Notes: generated by a model not told the origin, from the letters alone. A DNA stretch of 24,920 bases from Streptomyces novaecaesareae (GCF_000716875.1 NZ_JNWQ01000095.1:1-24920), one strand, 5' to 3'. Shown: positions 14,445 to 22,783, numbered from the stretch's first letter. Translations and numbers: made by a program.

Positions 14445-15290
14445 GTGATCGCCTGGTTCCACGGGGCCGTACTCGGCCTGATCCAGGGGCTCACCGAGTT
14501 CCTGCCGGTCTCCTCCAGTGCCCATCTACGGGTCTTCTCAGCGCTGTTGGGCTGGGAGGACCCCGGTGCGGCATTCACGGCCGTGACCCAGCTCGGCACC
14601 GAGACGGCGGTGCTGATCTACTTCCGCCGGGACATCGCCTCGATCGTGCGGACCTGGGCGCTGTCGCTCGTCCGCCCGGCGCTGCGCTCGGATCCGGACG
14701 CCCGGATGGGCTGGTTCGTGATCATCGGCACGCTCCCGATCGGCATCCTCGGCAAGCTGTTCCAGGACACCATCGAGACCCACCTGCGGGACCTGCGGAT
14801 CATCGGCACCACGCTGATCGTCTTCGGCCTGGTCCTGGCCTTCGCCGACCGCACCCGCGCGATCCGGCACGCCCGTCCGATCACCGACCTCACTCTGCCG
14901 CACGCGGGCATCTACGGCTTCGCCCAGGCGCTGGCGCTGATCCCGGGCGTCTCCCGCTCCGGCGGCACGATCAGCGCGGGCCTGCTGCTCGGCTACAGCC
15001 GGGAGGCGGCGGCCCGGTACTCCTTCCTGCTGGCGATCCCGGCGGTGCTCGCCTCCGGGACGCTGGAGCTGTTCAAGATCGGCGAGGGCCCGGCCCCGGC
15101 CTGGGGGCCGACCATCCTGGCGACCGTGATCGCCTTCGCGGTGGGCTACGCGGCGATCGCCTGGTTCCTCAGGTACATCTCCAGCCACAGCTTCCTGCCG
15201 TTCGTGGTCTACCGGGTGCTGCTCGGCGTCCTGATCATCGGGCTGGTGGCCGGCGGCGTCCTGGCCCCGGACGCGGGCTCGGTGAAGTAG
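14445..15290 (+). CDS. uppP: Undecaprenyl-diphosphate phosphatase (BacA/UppP family)
   Basis: This 281-residue polytopic membrane protein starts at GTG 14445, which gives the family N-terminus ([28 protein letters not shown]). It dephosphorylates undecaprenyl diphosphate to the carrier lipid used for peptidoglycan and other envelope polymers, and overexpression is linked to bacitracin resistance. Both catalytic motifs are present: [14 protein letters not shown] (residues 14-27) and PGVSRSGGT (about 167-175). About eight hydrophobic segments follow in the usual pattern. The upstream gap (14196-14444) holds a short AT-richer patch at 14260-14310 with a GGGTGAA/TTCACCC pairing but no clear promoter. 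The ribosome-binding site is weak. A strong hairpin ends the gene. Actinomycetes often carry several uppP copies. Confidence 0.95.
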   Translation: MIAWFHGAVLGLIQGLTEFLPVSSSAHLRVFSALLGWEDPGAAFTAVTQLGTETAVLIYFRRDIASIVRTWALSLVRPALRSDPDARMGWFVIIGTLPIGILGKLFQDTIETHLRDLRIIGTTLIVFGLVLAFADRTRAIRHARPITDLTLPHAGIYGFAQALALIPGVSRSGGTISAGLLLGYSREAAARYSFLLAIPAVLASGTLELFKIGEGPAPAWGPTILATVIAFAVGYAAIAWFLRYISSHSFLPFVVYRVLLGVLIIGLVAGGVLAPDAGSVK

Positions 15291-15337
15291 AACCGGGTTT
15301 CAGAAACCCCCCGGGAGAGGCGGCAGATCCGAAAAGC

Positions 15338-15373
15338 AGTGGGCCGGGACACCCGACGGTGTCCCGGCCCACT
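15338..15373. terminator. Perfect 15-bp bidirectional terminator
   Basis: AGTGGGCCGGGACAC (15338-15352) pairs perfectly with 15359-15373 across CCGACG. It lies between the convergent uppP and HEAT-repeat genes and can serve both. AAAAG precedes the stem on the plus strand, giving a short CTTTTC run after it on the minus strand. Confidence 0.9.
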
Positions 15374-15406
15374 CAGCGTCGAGGGCCCCGGAGAGGACCT
15401 GACGAC

Positions 15407-16918
15407 CTAACGCCCGAACTCCCGGGCGGCGGTCAATCGGCCGCGTACGGCGGCGTGGACCTCGGCCTCCTCGGCCGGGTCGGCGGCGAGCCTGCGCAAC
15501 CGCTCCAGCACACGCGCGTCGCCCGTGGTGGCGACATGGCGCGCGGCGAGCTCACGCGTGGACTCCTCGCAGTCCCAGAGGCACTCGACGGCCGGCCCCT
15601 CGGGAAAGTGCACGTCGGTCGCGGCGAGCGCCCTGGCGGCGCGACCGCGCAGCTCGGAGGAGGCGGCCTCCCCGTAGACGTGGCGCAGGACCGGTACGGC
15701 GTCGGCGGCGGCCAGCCGCCCCGCACCGTCGACCAGCGACCCGAGCCCGGTACCGGTGACCCCGCGCGCGGAGATCCAGCGGCGCAGCCCGGCCACCACC
15801 AGCGGGGCGTCCTGCGGCTCCCCGGCGTCGGCGAGCAGCTGGACGGCGGCCTCGCCGAGCGCGCTGTCCGCGCCGCCGCTGGCCGGGTCGGCCCAGCGCC
15901 GGGCCTGCGCCAGCACCTCGGGGCCGCGCATCCGGCCGAGCAGCTCCAGGGCGGCCCGGACGATGCGGTCGTCCACGTCGGCGGCGGCGGCCTCGATCAG
16001 CTCGACGGCGGCCGGGTCCCGTTGGTCGACGAGGTAGCGCAGGGCCGCACGGCGGGCGCCGGGCAGGCCGTCGCGGGCCGCTTCCAGCAGCGCCGGGCGG
16101 TCCTCGGGACGGACCACGGCGGTCAGGCAGCGGGCGGCCGCGGCGGCGCGGCGGTCCACCGCGTCGGGGCCGGCCGGGGAGTCGGTGGCGCGCGGGGGCT
16201 CCGGGCGGGCGTCGGACCGGCCGAGGAAGGCGCCGGCGCCGAGGTCGCCCAGTTCGCCCTGGTCGGCCCAGGCCAGCACGTCGGCGGTGGACCAACCCGG
16301 GGTGACGCCGCTGCGGTTGATCTGGCGCTGCCAGAGGTCGAAGGGCGACTGCTCGCCGGCCGCCGCCACTCTCGGGTGGTAGGCCGCCCAGAGCCGCCAG
16401 GGCCGGGGCTCGTACGCGTTGCGGATGAACTCGCGCAGCTCGGCGTCGCCCTCGGGGCCCGGCGGGAAGTGGTCCAGCACGGCGGTGCCGAGCAGCAGCA
16501 GGCCGCGGTCGTCGTCGCGCAGGGCGAGCTCGTCGAGGGCCCAGGCCCAGTTGGCGCCGGTGGCGGCGTACTCGCGCAGCATCAGCAGCGCGTCGCGCCG
16601 GCCGTACGCGGCGAGGTGGCCCAGGACGGAGAGGGCGAGGCCGGTGCGGCTCTCGTCGTCGGTGACGAGGTCCTCGGCGGAGTGGAGGTGGTCCTCGATG
16701 CCGTCGAGGGAGGCCTCCAGCTCCATGTAGAGGCGGGCGTAGTAGAGGGAGCGGCTCTCGACCTGCCAGTCGGCTCGCGGGTCCCTGGTGACGCACTCCT
16801 CCAGCGCGGCGATGGCCTCGGCACGGTCGGCGGCCAGCGCGTGGAGCTGCCCGTCACCACGGCCTCGCTGAAGGAGGCCTAGGAGGCTGGCACTGGGTGC
16901 TATCACTGGCTCGAACAT
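15407..16918 (-). CDS. HEAT-repeat protein
   Basis: About 503 residues from ATG 16918 (MFEPVIAPSASLLGLLQRGRGDG...); an upstream in-frame GTG-type extension of 44 codons has no coding look. The C-terminal half is a run of helical pairs of HEAT/PBS-lyase type: ARDGLPGARRAALRYLVDQRDPAAVELIEAAAADVDDRIVRAALELLGRMRGPEVLAQARRW and further units ending STRELAARHVATTGDARVLERLRRLA. The N-terminal half has Trp-rich helices (WQVESRSLYYARLYMELEASLDGIEDHLHSAEDL). Such proteins are protein-interaction scaffolds; this particular family is widely kept in streptomycetes but has no assigned role that I know. No signal peptide or membrane segment is seen. It is divergent from the PAS-domain gene. Mainly Ala/Arg/Leu codons at high GC3, unlike a recent acquisition. 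Confidence 0.88.
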   Translation of the reverse strand: MFEPVIAPSASLLGLLQRGRGDGQLHALAADRAEAIAALEECVTRDPRADWQVESRSLYYARLYMELEASLDGIEDHLHSAEDLVTDDESRTGLALSVLGHLAAYGRRDALLMLREYAATGANWAWALDELALRDDDRGLLLLGTAVLDHFPPGPEGDAELREFIRNAYEPRPWRLWAAYHPRVAAAGEQSPFDLWQRQINRSGVTPGWSTADVLAWADQGELGDLGAGAFLGRSDARPEPPRATDSPAGPDAVDRRAAAAARCLTAVVRPEDRPALLEAARDGLPGARRAALRYLVDQRDPAAVELIEAAAADVDDRIVRAALELLGRMRGPEVLAQARRWADPASGGADSALGEAAVQLLADAGEPQDAPLVVAGLRRWISARGVTGTGLGSLVDGAGRLAAADAVPVLRHVYGEAASSELRGRAARALAATDVHFPEGPAVECLWDCEESTRELAARHVATTGDARVLERLRRLAADPAEEAEVHAAVRGRLTAAREFGR

Positions 16919-17075
16919 GAGGTCAGCATCCGTTGCGGCGGTCGTAGTGGCAACGGGATTTCCGTCGCCGGGGGCTCTGGTCGGTACTGCGGTGGGCGCC
17001 CGGGCGCCGGAATCACCGAAGGTTACCGCCTCGCGCACCCTTCCGCACACAGGGCGACGAAGCCCGCTGCCACAG

Positions 17076-17087
17076 TGGCATATGCCA
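17076..17087. promoter_or_regulatory. Perfect 12-bp palindrome upstream of the PAS gene
   Basis: TGGCATATGCCA is a perfect palindrome in the 289-bp gap between the divergent HEAT-repeat and PAS genes, 120 bp before the PAS start. It is followed by an AT-richer patch (GGGGAATTTTGCC) and a GCGAT-N8-ATCGC repeat. A regulator site is likely; the regulator is unknown. Confidence 0.4.
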
Positions 17088-17207
17088 GGGGAATTTTGCC
17101 TGCGATCTGTCCAAATCGCCCACGAGCGTGAAGACGCTGTGCGACAGTCTTCTCACTACCCGAAGCGGCCCGCTCACTGCGGGCCACAACCGAGCGATGG
17201 AACCGCC

Positions 17208-17831
17208 ATGAACATGCCCTTAGGCGCCGCCCGCCCACCGGGCACCGCCACGGTGGACGGCGCCCCGGCGGGCGCGAACGGTTCCGGCACCCACGGTTCC
17301 GGCACGCACGCCCCGGGCACGACGGGCGCGGCAGGCGCGGCGGGCAGGACGGACCGCGCCGACGACGCGACGGGCGGCGACGGCAGCGGCGGCAGCAGCA
17401 GCGGCAGCGGCGGGGACGACGACAGCGGAACGGACGGCAGAGTGGACGGCACGGCGCAGGAGCCGTCCGGCCCCTACCTCGGCGGCGGCGGCAGCGACAA
17501 AGAGACCGTCCTCGGCTCCGCCGAATGGGACCTGCTGACCGACGGCATCCGCTGGAACGCGGAGACCTACCTCCTCCTCGGGTGCGACCCGGCCCAGGGC
17601 CCGCTCAGCCTCGACCGGCTGCCCGACCGCCTCCCCGAGGCGGACCGGCCACTGCTGCGCAGGATGATGACCGACGCCCTGGTGCACGGCCGCATCGCCG
17701 CCGGCACCCTGCGGATCCGCCGGTCCGGCGGACGGCACGACAGCGTCGAGTGCGCGGGCGAGCCCGTCCTCGGCGCGGACGGCACCGTCACCGCGCTGCG
17801 CATGCTGCTCCGCCCGGCACCGCCGAACTGA
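17208..17831 (+). CDS. PAS-domain protein with low-complexity N-terminus
   Basis: This 207-residue protein starts at ATG 17208 (MNMPLGAARPPG). Residues 1-95 are Gly/Ser/Thr/Asp-rich and surely disordered, with GSGTHGSGTHAPGTTG and GGDGSGGSSSGSGGDDD stretches. Residues 105-205 look like a single PAS_3-type domain: AEWDLLTDGIRWNAETYLLLGCDPAQG, then PLLRRMMTDALVHGRIAAGTLRIRRSGGRHDSVECAGEPVLGADGTVTALRMLLRP. No kinase, cyclase, phosphatase or DNA-binding domain is attached, so it is a stand-alone sensor or adaptor. In streptomycetes small PAS proteins often sit near regulators, and an NsdA-like regulator is the next gene, convergent. The stop codon lies in the first of three 21-bp tandem copies. 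Confidence 0.8.
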   Translation: MNMPLGAARPPGTATVDGAPAGANGSGTHGSGTHAPGTTGAAGAAGRTDRADDATGGDGSGGSSSGSGGDDDSGTDGRVDGTAQEPSGPYLGGGGSDKETVLGSAEWDLLTDGIRWNAETYLLLGCDPAQGPLSLDRLPDRLPEADRPLLRRMMTDALVHGRIAAGTLRIRRSGGRHDSVECAGEPVLGADGTVTALRMLLRPAPPN

Positions 17832-17878
17832 GCCACGGCACCGCCGAACTGAACTGCGGCACCGCCGAACTGAGTCAC
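17816..17878 (+). repeat. 3 x 21-bp tandem repeat carrying the PAS gene stop codon
   Basis: GGCACCGCCGAACTGA recurs at 17816-17831, 17837-17852 and 17858-17873, exactly 21 bp apart. The period is seven codons, so each copy presents APPN-stop in the same frame: the true stop at 17829-17831 is backed up by in-frame TGAs at 17850 and 17871. Confidence 0.9.
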
Positions 17879-17881
17879 CGC

Positions 17882-17910
17882 GCCCCGGGACACCCGCGGG
17901 CGCCCGGGGC
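17882..17910. terminator. Hairpin between convergent PAS and regulator genes
   Basis: GCCCCGGG (17882-17889) pairs with CCCGGGGC (17903-17910) across 13 bases. It sits right after the 21-bp repeats and 3 bp before the end of the convergent regulator gene, so it can serve both strands. Confidence 0.6.
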
Positions 17911-17912
17911 CA

Positions 17913-19394
17913 TCACGTCAGCCGCGGCCGGTTCTTGGCGTCCGCCGCCCGCAACTCCCGGCCCAGCTCCTCCCGCAGCTCGTCCACCACCGGCAGCCCC
18001 CGGTACGCCGCGGTCAGCCGGTACATCTCGCGCAGCCGGTCCCACGTCCGGTGCGAGGAGTTCTGGCCGATCAGGTTCATCACCATCTTGGCCTGCAGGT
18101 CCGCCGCATCCGGCTCACCCGTGATCAGGTGCGCCGAGGCCAGGGTGATCCGGTCGAACAGCGCCGAACGAAGCTGCCCGGTGCCCTCGCGCAAGGTGAT
18201 CACCCGCTCCGCGAGCTTGCAGGCCTTGGGCGCCGCCGCCCGGTCGTGCTCGGCCAGCGTGCGCAGCACCAGGGCCTGCATGCCACGCAGTTCGGCCTCG
18301 TCGAACACCTGCATCCAGGACGGCGGCGGCTCGGGCGACTCCTCGGCGAACAGGTCCTCGGCCTGGCCGAGCAGCCGGTAGGTGTCCTGGGAGTGCCCGA
18401 TCGAGGCGTGCGCCCAGGCCTCGACGGTGTTCAGCATCGCGCGCGTTCTCGGCAGCAGCTCGCCACCGGCGGCCTTGGCCGCCGACATCAGGTCGAGCGC
18501 GTCGTCGGCCCGGCCCAGGTGGACCATCTGCCGCGCGGCCCGGGAGATCGCCTCGCCGGCCCGCGGCCGGTCGCCGGCCTCCTTGGCCGACTCCGCCGCG
18601 ATCACGAAGTACCGCTGGGCGGTGGGCTCCAGGCCCACGTCGTGCGACATCCAGCCCGCCAGCACCGCGAGGTTGGCCGCGACCAGCCACAACCGCTGCT
18701 CCACGGCGGGCGGGTGCCGGTGCGTCAACAGGCCGCCCACCTCGTTGAGTTGACCGACCACCGCCTTGCGCTGCAGTCCGCCGCCGCGGGCCGCGTCCCA
18801 GGCCCGGAAGACCTGCACCGAGCGCTCCAGCGACTCCACCTCGTCGAGCCCCACCGGGCCCGCGTCGTACACGTCCAGCACCGGGCGCGCGCCGCTCCCG
18901 GCGACCACCTGTCGCGGCCCCGGGGCGGAGGCCGCGTACGTGACCGCGTCCCCGCCCAGCCAGCCCTTCAGCGAGTCGGCGATGACCGCCCCGGCCGTGA
19001 GCGCGGCTCCGGCGCCCACCAATCCACGTCGGTTCAGCATGAGGTCCATTCCCGTGAACTCGGTGAGGACCGCGGCCGTTCGATCCGGCAACCATGGCAC
19101 TGCTGCGGACATCTCCGCTCCGGACCTGGTGGGCCGGTGTCGTTCCAGACCGAGGTCCTCAGTGGTGACGACACGTCCGAGCCGCTCCGTGAACACGGCA
19201 GCCAGCACCCTCGGCACCGGATCTCGCGGGATCTCCCCCTGCTCGATCCAACGCCGTACCCTCGACGTGTCGGTGGACAGGTGCATCTGCCCCATCGCGG
19301 CACCCCGACGGTTGACCAGCCGCGCGAGTTCGCCCTTCGACCATCCGGTCAGGACGAACAGATCGGCGAGTCGGGTGTTGGGTCCCCTGCTCAA
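17913..19394 (-). CDS. NsdA-like TPR-type transcriptional regulator
   Basis: This 493-residue protein starts at TTG 19394 with GGGGG seven bases upstream. A later start would lose the N-terminal DNA-binding-like region, so the rare TTG is preferred. Residues 8-85 (LADLFVLTGWSKGELARLVNRRGAAMG ... DTSRVRRWIEQGEIPRDPVPRVLAAVFTERLG) resemble the HTH-like head of NsdA/NsdB-type proteins, negative regulators of differentiation and antibiotic production in Streptomyces. Residues 121-147 (NRRGLVGAGAALTAGAVIADSLKGWLG) form a hydrophobic, twin-arginine-like internal segment. Residues 190-480 are helical repeats of TPR type (AANLAVLAGWMSHDVG, YFVIAAESAKEAGDRPRAGEAISRAARQMVHLGRADDALDLM). Three helically phased repeats in its promoter region suggest regulation by a multimer. 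Family call is by memory of the motif; the targets are unknown. Confidence 0.78.
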   Translation of the reverse strand: MSRGPNTRLADLFVLTGWSKGELARLVNRRGAAMGQMHLSTDTSRVRRWIEQGEIPRDPVPRVLAAVFTERLGRVVTTEDLGLERHRPTRSGAEMSAAVPWLPDRTAAVLTEFTGMDLMLNRRGLVGAGAALTAGAVIADSLKGWLGGDAVTYAASAPGPRQVVAGSGARPVLDVYDAGPVGLDEVESLERSVQVFRAWDAARGGGLQRKAVVGQLNEVGGLLTHRHPPAVEQRLWLVAANLAVLAGWMSHDVGLEPTAQRYFVIAAESAKEAGDRPRAGEAISRAARQMVHLGRADDALDLMSAAKAAGGELLPRTRAMLNTVEAWAHASIGHSQDTYRLLGQAEDLFAEESPEPPPSWMQVFDEAELRGMQALVLRTLAEHDRAAAPKACKLAERVITLREGTGQLRSALFDRITLASAHLITGEPDAADLQAKMVMNLIGQNSSHRTWDRLREMYRLTAAYRGLPVVDELREELGRELRAADAKNRPRLT

Positions 19395-19457
19395 TTGAAG
19401 CCCCCAGGTTCCTCGGCTCCTTCGAGGCTAGAGGCTCCGGCAAGTGCCAAGCGAGCA

Positions 19458-19487
19458 TTCGCCACCGTTCGCCAGGGCCCGCCAGAC
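19458..19487 (-). promoter_or_regulatory. Three direct repeats at one-helical-turn spacing upstream of the NsdA-like gene
   Basis: On the minus strand TGGCGGGCCC, TGGCGAACGG and TGGCGAATGC follow each other with a period of exactly 10 bp (plus-strand TTCGCCA at 19458 and 19468, CCCGCCA at 19478). A -10-like TAGTCT lies just upstream on that strand, so the repeats would cover the start of transcription. Confidence 0.5.
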
Positions 19488-19499
19488 TACTAAGCCAGT

Positions 19500-19958
19500 G
19501 CCCGACGGGTGTGTTGTAGGGGTGCGCCACCTCGCCCCCCGGGTCGGGCGGCGTCCCACCAGCGTCGGGGCGGTCCCCCGACGGTGTTACGGGACGCTCC
19601 CGGTTCTCACCCGAGGGGGTGGCGCGGCCGGGTGGCGCGGGGGCGCCGGGCACGGCCACGGCAGTCCGGCCGACCGCATTCCCCAGGGTGCGGACGGCCG
19701 GAGCACCGCCGAACAGGGGTTCCTGACCCCGCGTCCGTGCCCGGCGCCCGCGCACCACCCGCCGCACCGCGGCGGCGTACGAACCGCACGCAGCACCGCA
19801 GTACCTCAAGCAGCACCGCACCGCCGTACGAACCGCACCGCACCGCACCGCACCACCCGCAGGGCCGCCGTCACACCAGGAAGCACCCGGCACCGGCCCT
19901 CCCCCGCCCCCGCGGGGGCCACACCCGCCGACGGACCGGAAGGGACCACCCTCAGCCC
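19500..19958. other. Gene-free low-complexity upstream region of the kinase-like gene
   Basis: No reading frame here has a ribosome-binding site or recognisable domain. It contains direct copies of GTACGAACCGCAC (19777-19789 and 19826-19838), repeated AGCACCGCA, a pentanucleotide run (ACCGC)4 at 19832-19851, and a 14-bp palindrome of C and G at 19906-19919. Promoter elements are not convincing. Confidence 0.6.
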
Positions 19959-21197
19959 ATGTACTCCTCAGCGACGACCCCCACGCCGACCGCGACCCGC
20001 CCCGCGCTGCGCCCCCCCACCGCAGCCGCCGGCCGCACCGGCCCCAAGCAGGCGCCCCCGGCGAGCCGGCCGGTGGCTCCGCGCGGCGTCGAGGGCCGGG
20101 CCACGGACGCCCGGGTCGTCCCGGCCGGCCGTACCCCGCTGGGCCCGACCGGCCGCACCGCGCTGGGGCTGCGCGGCCCCGAGACCGCCCCGCCGGTCGG
20201 CAGCCGGCTCCCGCTGGCCCGCCAGGCCGACGGCCAGGTGCTGCGGGCCCGGCGGCCCGGCCAGCCCGGCGGCCCCGAGCGGATCGATCCGGCCGCGCTG
20301 CAGACCCCGTCGGTCCGGGCCGCGCTGGCGAGCGTCGCGCGGATATGTCCCGCGTTCACCCCGCGCCAGGTCCTGCGCGAGGGCAGCCGCCACATCCTGG
20401 TGGCGGGCACCATCGGGCGGGCGCCGGTGGTCGCCAAGTGCCTGGCGCCGCAGGCGGTGCGGAGTGAGTACTTCGAGCAGCTGGTGGCCGACTTCCACCA
20501 CGAGGTCGCGGTCTACCGGGCGTTCGTCCGGCACCGCCCGCCGGTGCGGCTGCCCCGGCTGGTCGCGGCCGACCACGACCGGTGCGTGCTGGTCATGGAG
20601 CGCGTCCCCGGCCGCCCGGCCGCCCGGGAGCGCCACCCGGTCAACGCGCCCACCCCGGGCGAGGTGCGGGCGCTGCTCAACACTGTCCGGACGCTCAACC
20701 TGTGGCGGCCGCCGACCGACGTCTTCCAGCCGCGCCTGGACTACCAGTTGGAGATCGCCCGCTACCACTCGGTGGGCCAGCTCACCGACCGGGACGCCGG
20801 CGACCTGCGCGGCCTGCTGCACGGTCTTGGCCACACCCCGATGCAGCTCTGCCACGGCGACGCGCTGCTCAGCAACATGCTGCTGGCGCCGTCCGGCCCG
20901 GTGCTGGTCGACTGGGAGCAGGCCGGCTGGTACCTGCCCGGGTACGACCTGGCGGTGCTCTGGAGCGTGCTCTCCGGGGACACCGCGGCGCGCCGTCAGA
21001 TCAGCCAACTCGCCCAGAGCGGCGGCACGCTGGCCCGGGACGCGTTCCTGGTGAACCTGGTGCTGGTGCTCATGCGGGAGATCCGGCTGTACGACGTGCC
21101 GGGCGCCGGCGAGGAGCAGCGGATCATGATCCGCCGGCTCTACGACGACGCCGCGCTGGCCCGCCGCGCCGTCCGGGCCGCGGTTGGGACGCGCTGA
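19959..21197 (+). CDS. APH/choline-kinase-fold phosphotransferase
   Basis: About 412 residues from ATG 19959; the nearest purine run (GAAGGGA) is 13 bases away, so the start is uncertain. Residues 1-110 are Ala/Pro/Arg/Gly-rich and without visible domain. The rest is an aminoglycoside-phosphotransferase-type kinase (PF01636 fold): nucleotide-binding Lys in VVAKCLA (Lys160), partner Glu182 in [12 protein letters not shown], hinge [12 protein letters not shown], catalytic loop [10 protein letters not shown] (Asp301, Asn306) and Mg-binding [10 protein letters not shown] (Asp318), then GYDLAVLW. All catalytic residues are present, so it should be active. Members phosphorylate aminoglycosides, choline, homoserine, fructosamines and others; nothing here says which. 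It is monocistronic and converges on the flavoprotein gene, 24 bp between stops. Confidence 0.85.
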   Translation: MYSSATTPTPTATRPALRPPTAAAGRTGPKQAPPASRPVAPRGVEGRATDARVVPAGRTPLGPTGRTALGLRGPETAPPVGSRLPLARQADGQVLRARRPGQPGGPERIDPAALQTPSVRAALASVARICPAFTPRQVLREGSRHILVAGTIGRAPVVAKCLAPQAVRSEYFEQLVADFHHEVAVYRAFVRHRPPVRLPRLVAADHDRCVLVMERVPGRPAARERHPVNAPTPGEVRALLNTVRTLNLWRPPTDVFQPRLDYQLEIARYHSVGQLTDRDAGDLRGLLHGLGHTPMQLCHGDALLSNMLLAPSGPVLVDWEQAGWYLPGYDLAVLWSVLSGDTAARRQISQLAQSGGTLARDAFLVNLVLVLMREIRLYDVPGAGEEQRIMIRRLYDDAALARRAVRAAVGTR

Positions 21198-21201
21198 ACC
21201 A

Positions 21202-21232
21202 CCCGGCCCCCATGGGCGGGGTCACGGCCGGG
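21202..21232. terminator. Possible hairpin between convergent kinase and flavoprotein genes
   Basis: CCCGGCC (21202-21208) pairs with GGCCGGG (21226-21232) across 17 bases that contain a further CCCC/GGGG pairing. It overlaps the last codons of the flavoprotein gene. Confidence 0.4.
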
Positions 21233-22694
21233 CGCCGCGCTCCAGGGCGGCCCGGCCGGCGGCCTCCAGGACCGTCTCGTCCGGGGCCAGGTGGACCCGG
21301 CTGCTCAGCACGTCCCGCAGGTAGCGCTCCAGCGGGTGACGCCGGCTCAGACCGGGGTTGCCGGTGAGGGCGACGGCCTGCTGGACCGCCGCCGTCGCGG
21401 CCCGGGTCGCCAGCAGGTGGGCCGGGCCGGTCCGGGCCACGGCGTCCGGCTCACCCCGGTCCACCCGGGGCGCCAGTCCCTCGACCAGTTCTTCGGCGCC
21501 GATCAGCTGGGCCTCGATCTCGCCGAGGGCGCAGCGGTAGCGGGGCAGGGTGCCGAGCGGCTCGGTCAGGTTGGCCGGAGTGCGCTGGTTGAGGAAGCGG
21601 ACCAGCCAGGACTCGGCGGCCCGGGCGACCCCGATCGCCACCGCGGAGAGGGCCAGATCGTGCCAGGCGCGGGAGAGTTCGGCCTCGGCTGCGGCCCCGT
21701 TCGCCGGCTGGCGGCCGCCGAGGCCGAGCGCGAGCTCGGCCGGCACCCGGACCCGGTCCAGCACCACGTCGTGGCTGGCACTGGCCCGCAGGCCGAGCTG
21801 GTCCCAGGTCGGGTCGATCTCCAGGCCCTCGCTCTCGCCGCGGACCAGGAAGGTGCCGACCCTCGGCTCCTGCTCGTCGGTCCGCGCGGTCACCGCCATC
21901 CAGGCCAGCGCCTCGGCGCCGGTGCAGTACGTCTTCCGACCGGTCAGCAGCCAGCCGTCGCCGTCCCGCCGGGCGACCGTCTGCGGCAGCTCGCCCGGCT
22001 GCGCGCCGGGCTCCGCCCGCAGCGTGTTGACCAGTGCGGGGCCGCGCCGGGACTCGGTGAGCAGCCGCCGGTACCCGGCCGTCGGCCAGTCGGCGCGGCG
22101 ACCCTGCTCGGCGTGCCGGAGCAGCGTGAAGGCGGTGACCACGGCCACCGAGGCGTCCCCGCGGCCGAGTTGGGACAGCACCCGGACGGTGTCGGCGAGC
22201 GTTCCGCCCGGCCCGCCGTACGTGCGGGAGACGGTGAGGGTGAGCAGCCCCGCCTCGTGGACCGCCTCGATGCCCTGGTACGGGAAGGTCGCGTCGCGGT
22301 CGTGCTCCTCGGCGCGGGCCGCGAGCAGGTCGACCACCCGGGGCAGCCCGGCCAGGGCGGTCCCCACGGCTTCGCGGTCGGGGGCGTCGTCAGGCGCGGG
22401 GGCGGGCGCGGGCGCGGCGGGCTCGGCGGCGGGCGCCGGACGGGCTGAATCGGGTCGGCTTGAATCGGGTCGGCCGGAATCCGGTCGGTCTGCGGCGAGC
22501 CGGCCCACACCGGGCTGGCCGGAAGTCGACGGCGGCGGAGCGGTCCGGGACCGACGGGCGGACAGGCGGACGCCGGACGACCACCCGTTGGACGGACGAT
22601 CGTCCAGCGGGTGGTCGGCGGACGCCCGTTCCCCAGTCGAACGTTCCTCGGGTGAACGGTCGGCGGAGGAGCGGTCGGCGGCGCGGGTCGTCAT
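21222..22694 (-). CDS. Acyl-CoA dehydrogenase/DszC-SfnB-like flavoprotein with disordered N-terminal extension
   Basis: This 490-residue protein starts at ATG 22694 with CCGGAGG nine bases upstream. Residues 1-105 are Arg/Ser/Asp/Pro-rich, with three RPDS-x repeats, and must be disordered. From about 110 it is an acyl-CoA-dehydrogenase-fold flavoprotein: LPRVVDLLAARAEEHDRDATFPYQGIEAVHEAGLL, GDASVAVVTAFTLLRHAE, GDGWLLTGRKTYCTGAEALAWMAV, WDQLGLRASASHDVVLDRVRVP, and a C-terminal NPGLSRRHPLERYLRDVLSSRVHLAPDETVLEAAGRAAL. That last block recalls the DszC/SfnB subgroup of flavin-dependent monooxygenases used to obtain sulfur from organosulfur compounds, rather than beta-oxidation dehydrogenases. The upstream sulfur-type leader peptide agrees with that. 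It is probably cytoplasmic, using FMNH2 or FAD. The exact substrate is not visible. Confidence 0.85.
   Translation of the reverse strand: MTTRAADRSSADRSPEERSTGERASADHPLDDRPSNGWSSGVRLSARRSRTAPPPSTSGQPGVGRLAADRPDSGRPDSSRPDSARPAPAAEPAAPAPAPAPDDAPDREAVGTALAGLPRVVDLLAARAEEHDRDATFPYQGIEAVHEAGLLTLTVSRTYGGPGGTLADTVRVLSQLGRGDASVAVVTAFTLLRHAEQGRRADWPTAGYRRLLTESRRGPALVNTLRAEPGAQPGELPQTVARRDGDGWLLTGRKTYCTGAEALAWMAVTARTDEQEPRVGTFLVRGESEGLEIDPTWDQLGLRASASHDVVLDRVRVPAELALGLGGRQPANGAAAEAELSRAWHDLALSAVAIGVARAAESWLVRFLNQRTPANLTEPLGTLPRYRCALGEIEAQLIGAEELVEGLAPRVDRGEPDAVARTGPAHLLATRAATAAVQQAVALTGNPGLSRRHPLERYLRDVLSSRVHLAPDETVLEAAGRAALERGARP
22444..22488 (-). repeat. 3 x 15-bp in-frame repeat in the flavoprotein N-terminal extension
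   Basis: Units at 22444-22458, 22459-22473 and 22474-22488 share GAATCGGGTCGG or GAATCCGGTCGG. Read on the minus strand they encode RPDSG, RPDSS and RPDSA in tandem. Confidence 0.85.
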
Positions 22695-22703
22695 GATGCG
22701 GTG

Positions 22704-22783
22704 CCTCCGGGCGGCAGCGTGGGCTCGACTGATGCGGGCGGCACGCCGTACGGGCGCGCGGGTCCGACTGGCGGCGCCGGAGG
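22704..22783 (-). promoter_or_regulatory. Possible Shine-Dalgarno / anti-Shine-Dalgarno pair in the flavoprotein leader
   Basis: On the transcript, CCUCCGG (22783 to 22777) is the exact complement of the flavoprotein's CCGGAGG (22710 to 22704), with about 66 bases between. Pairing would hide the ribosome-binding site. Several GC-rich alternatives exist, so this is a candidate only. Confidence 0.35.

Noticed and set aside
13424..16882. A 1152-codon plus-strand frame
   Set aside because: It crosses the methyltransferase and uppP off frame and then runs antisense to the HEAT-repeat gene.
19159..19893. A 244-codon minus-strand frame upstream of the NsdA-like gene
   Set aside because: Cys/Arg/Gly-rich low complexity, no ribosome-binding site, and it overlaps the HTH-coding end of a well-supported gene in another frame.
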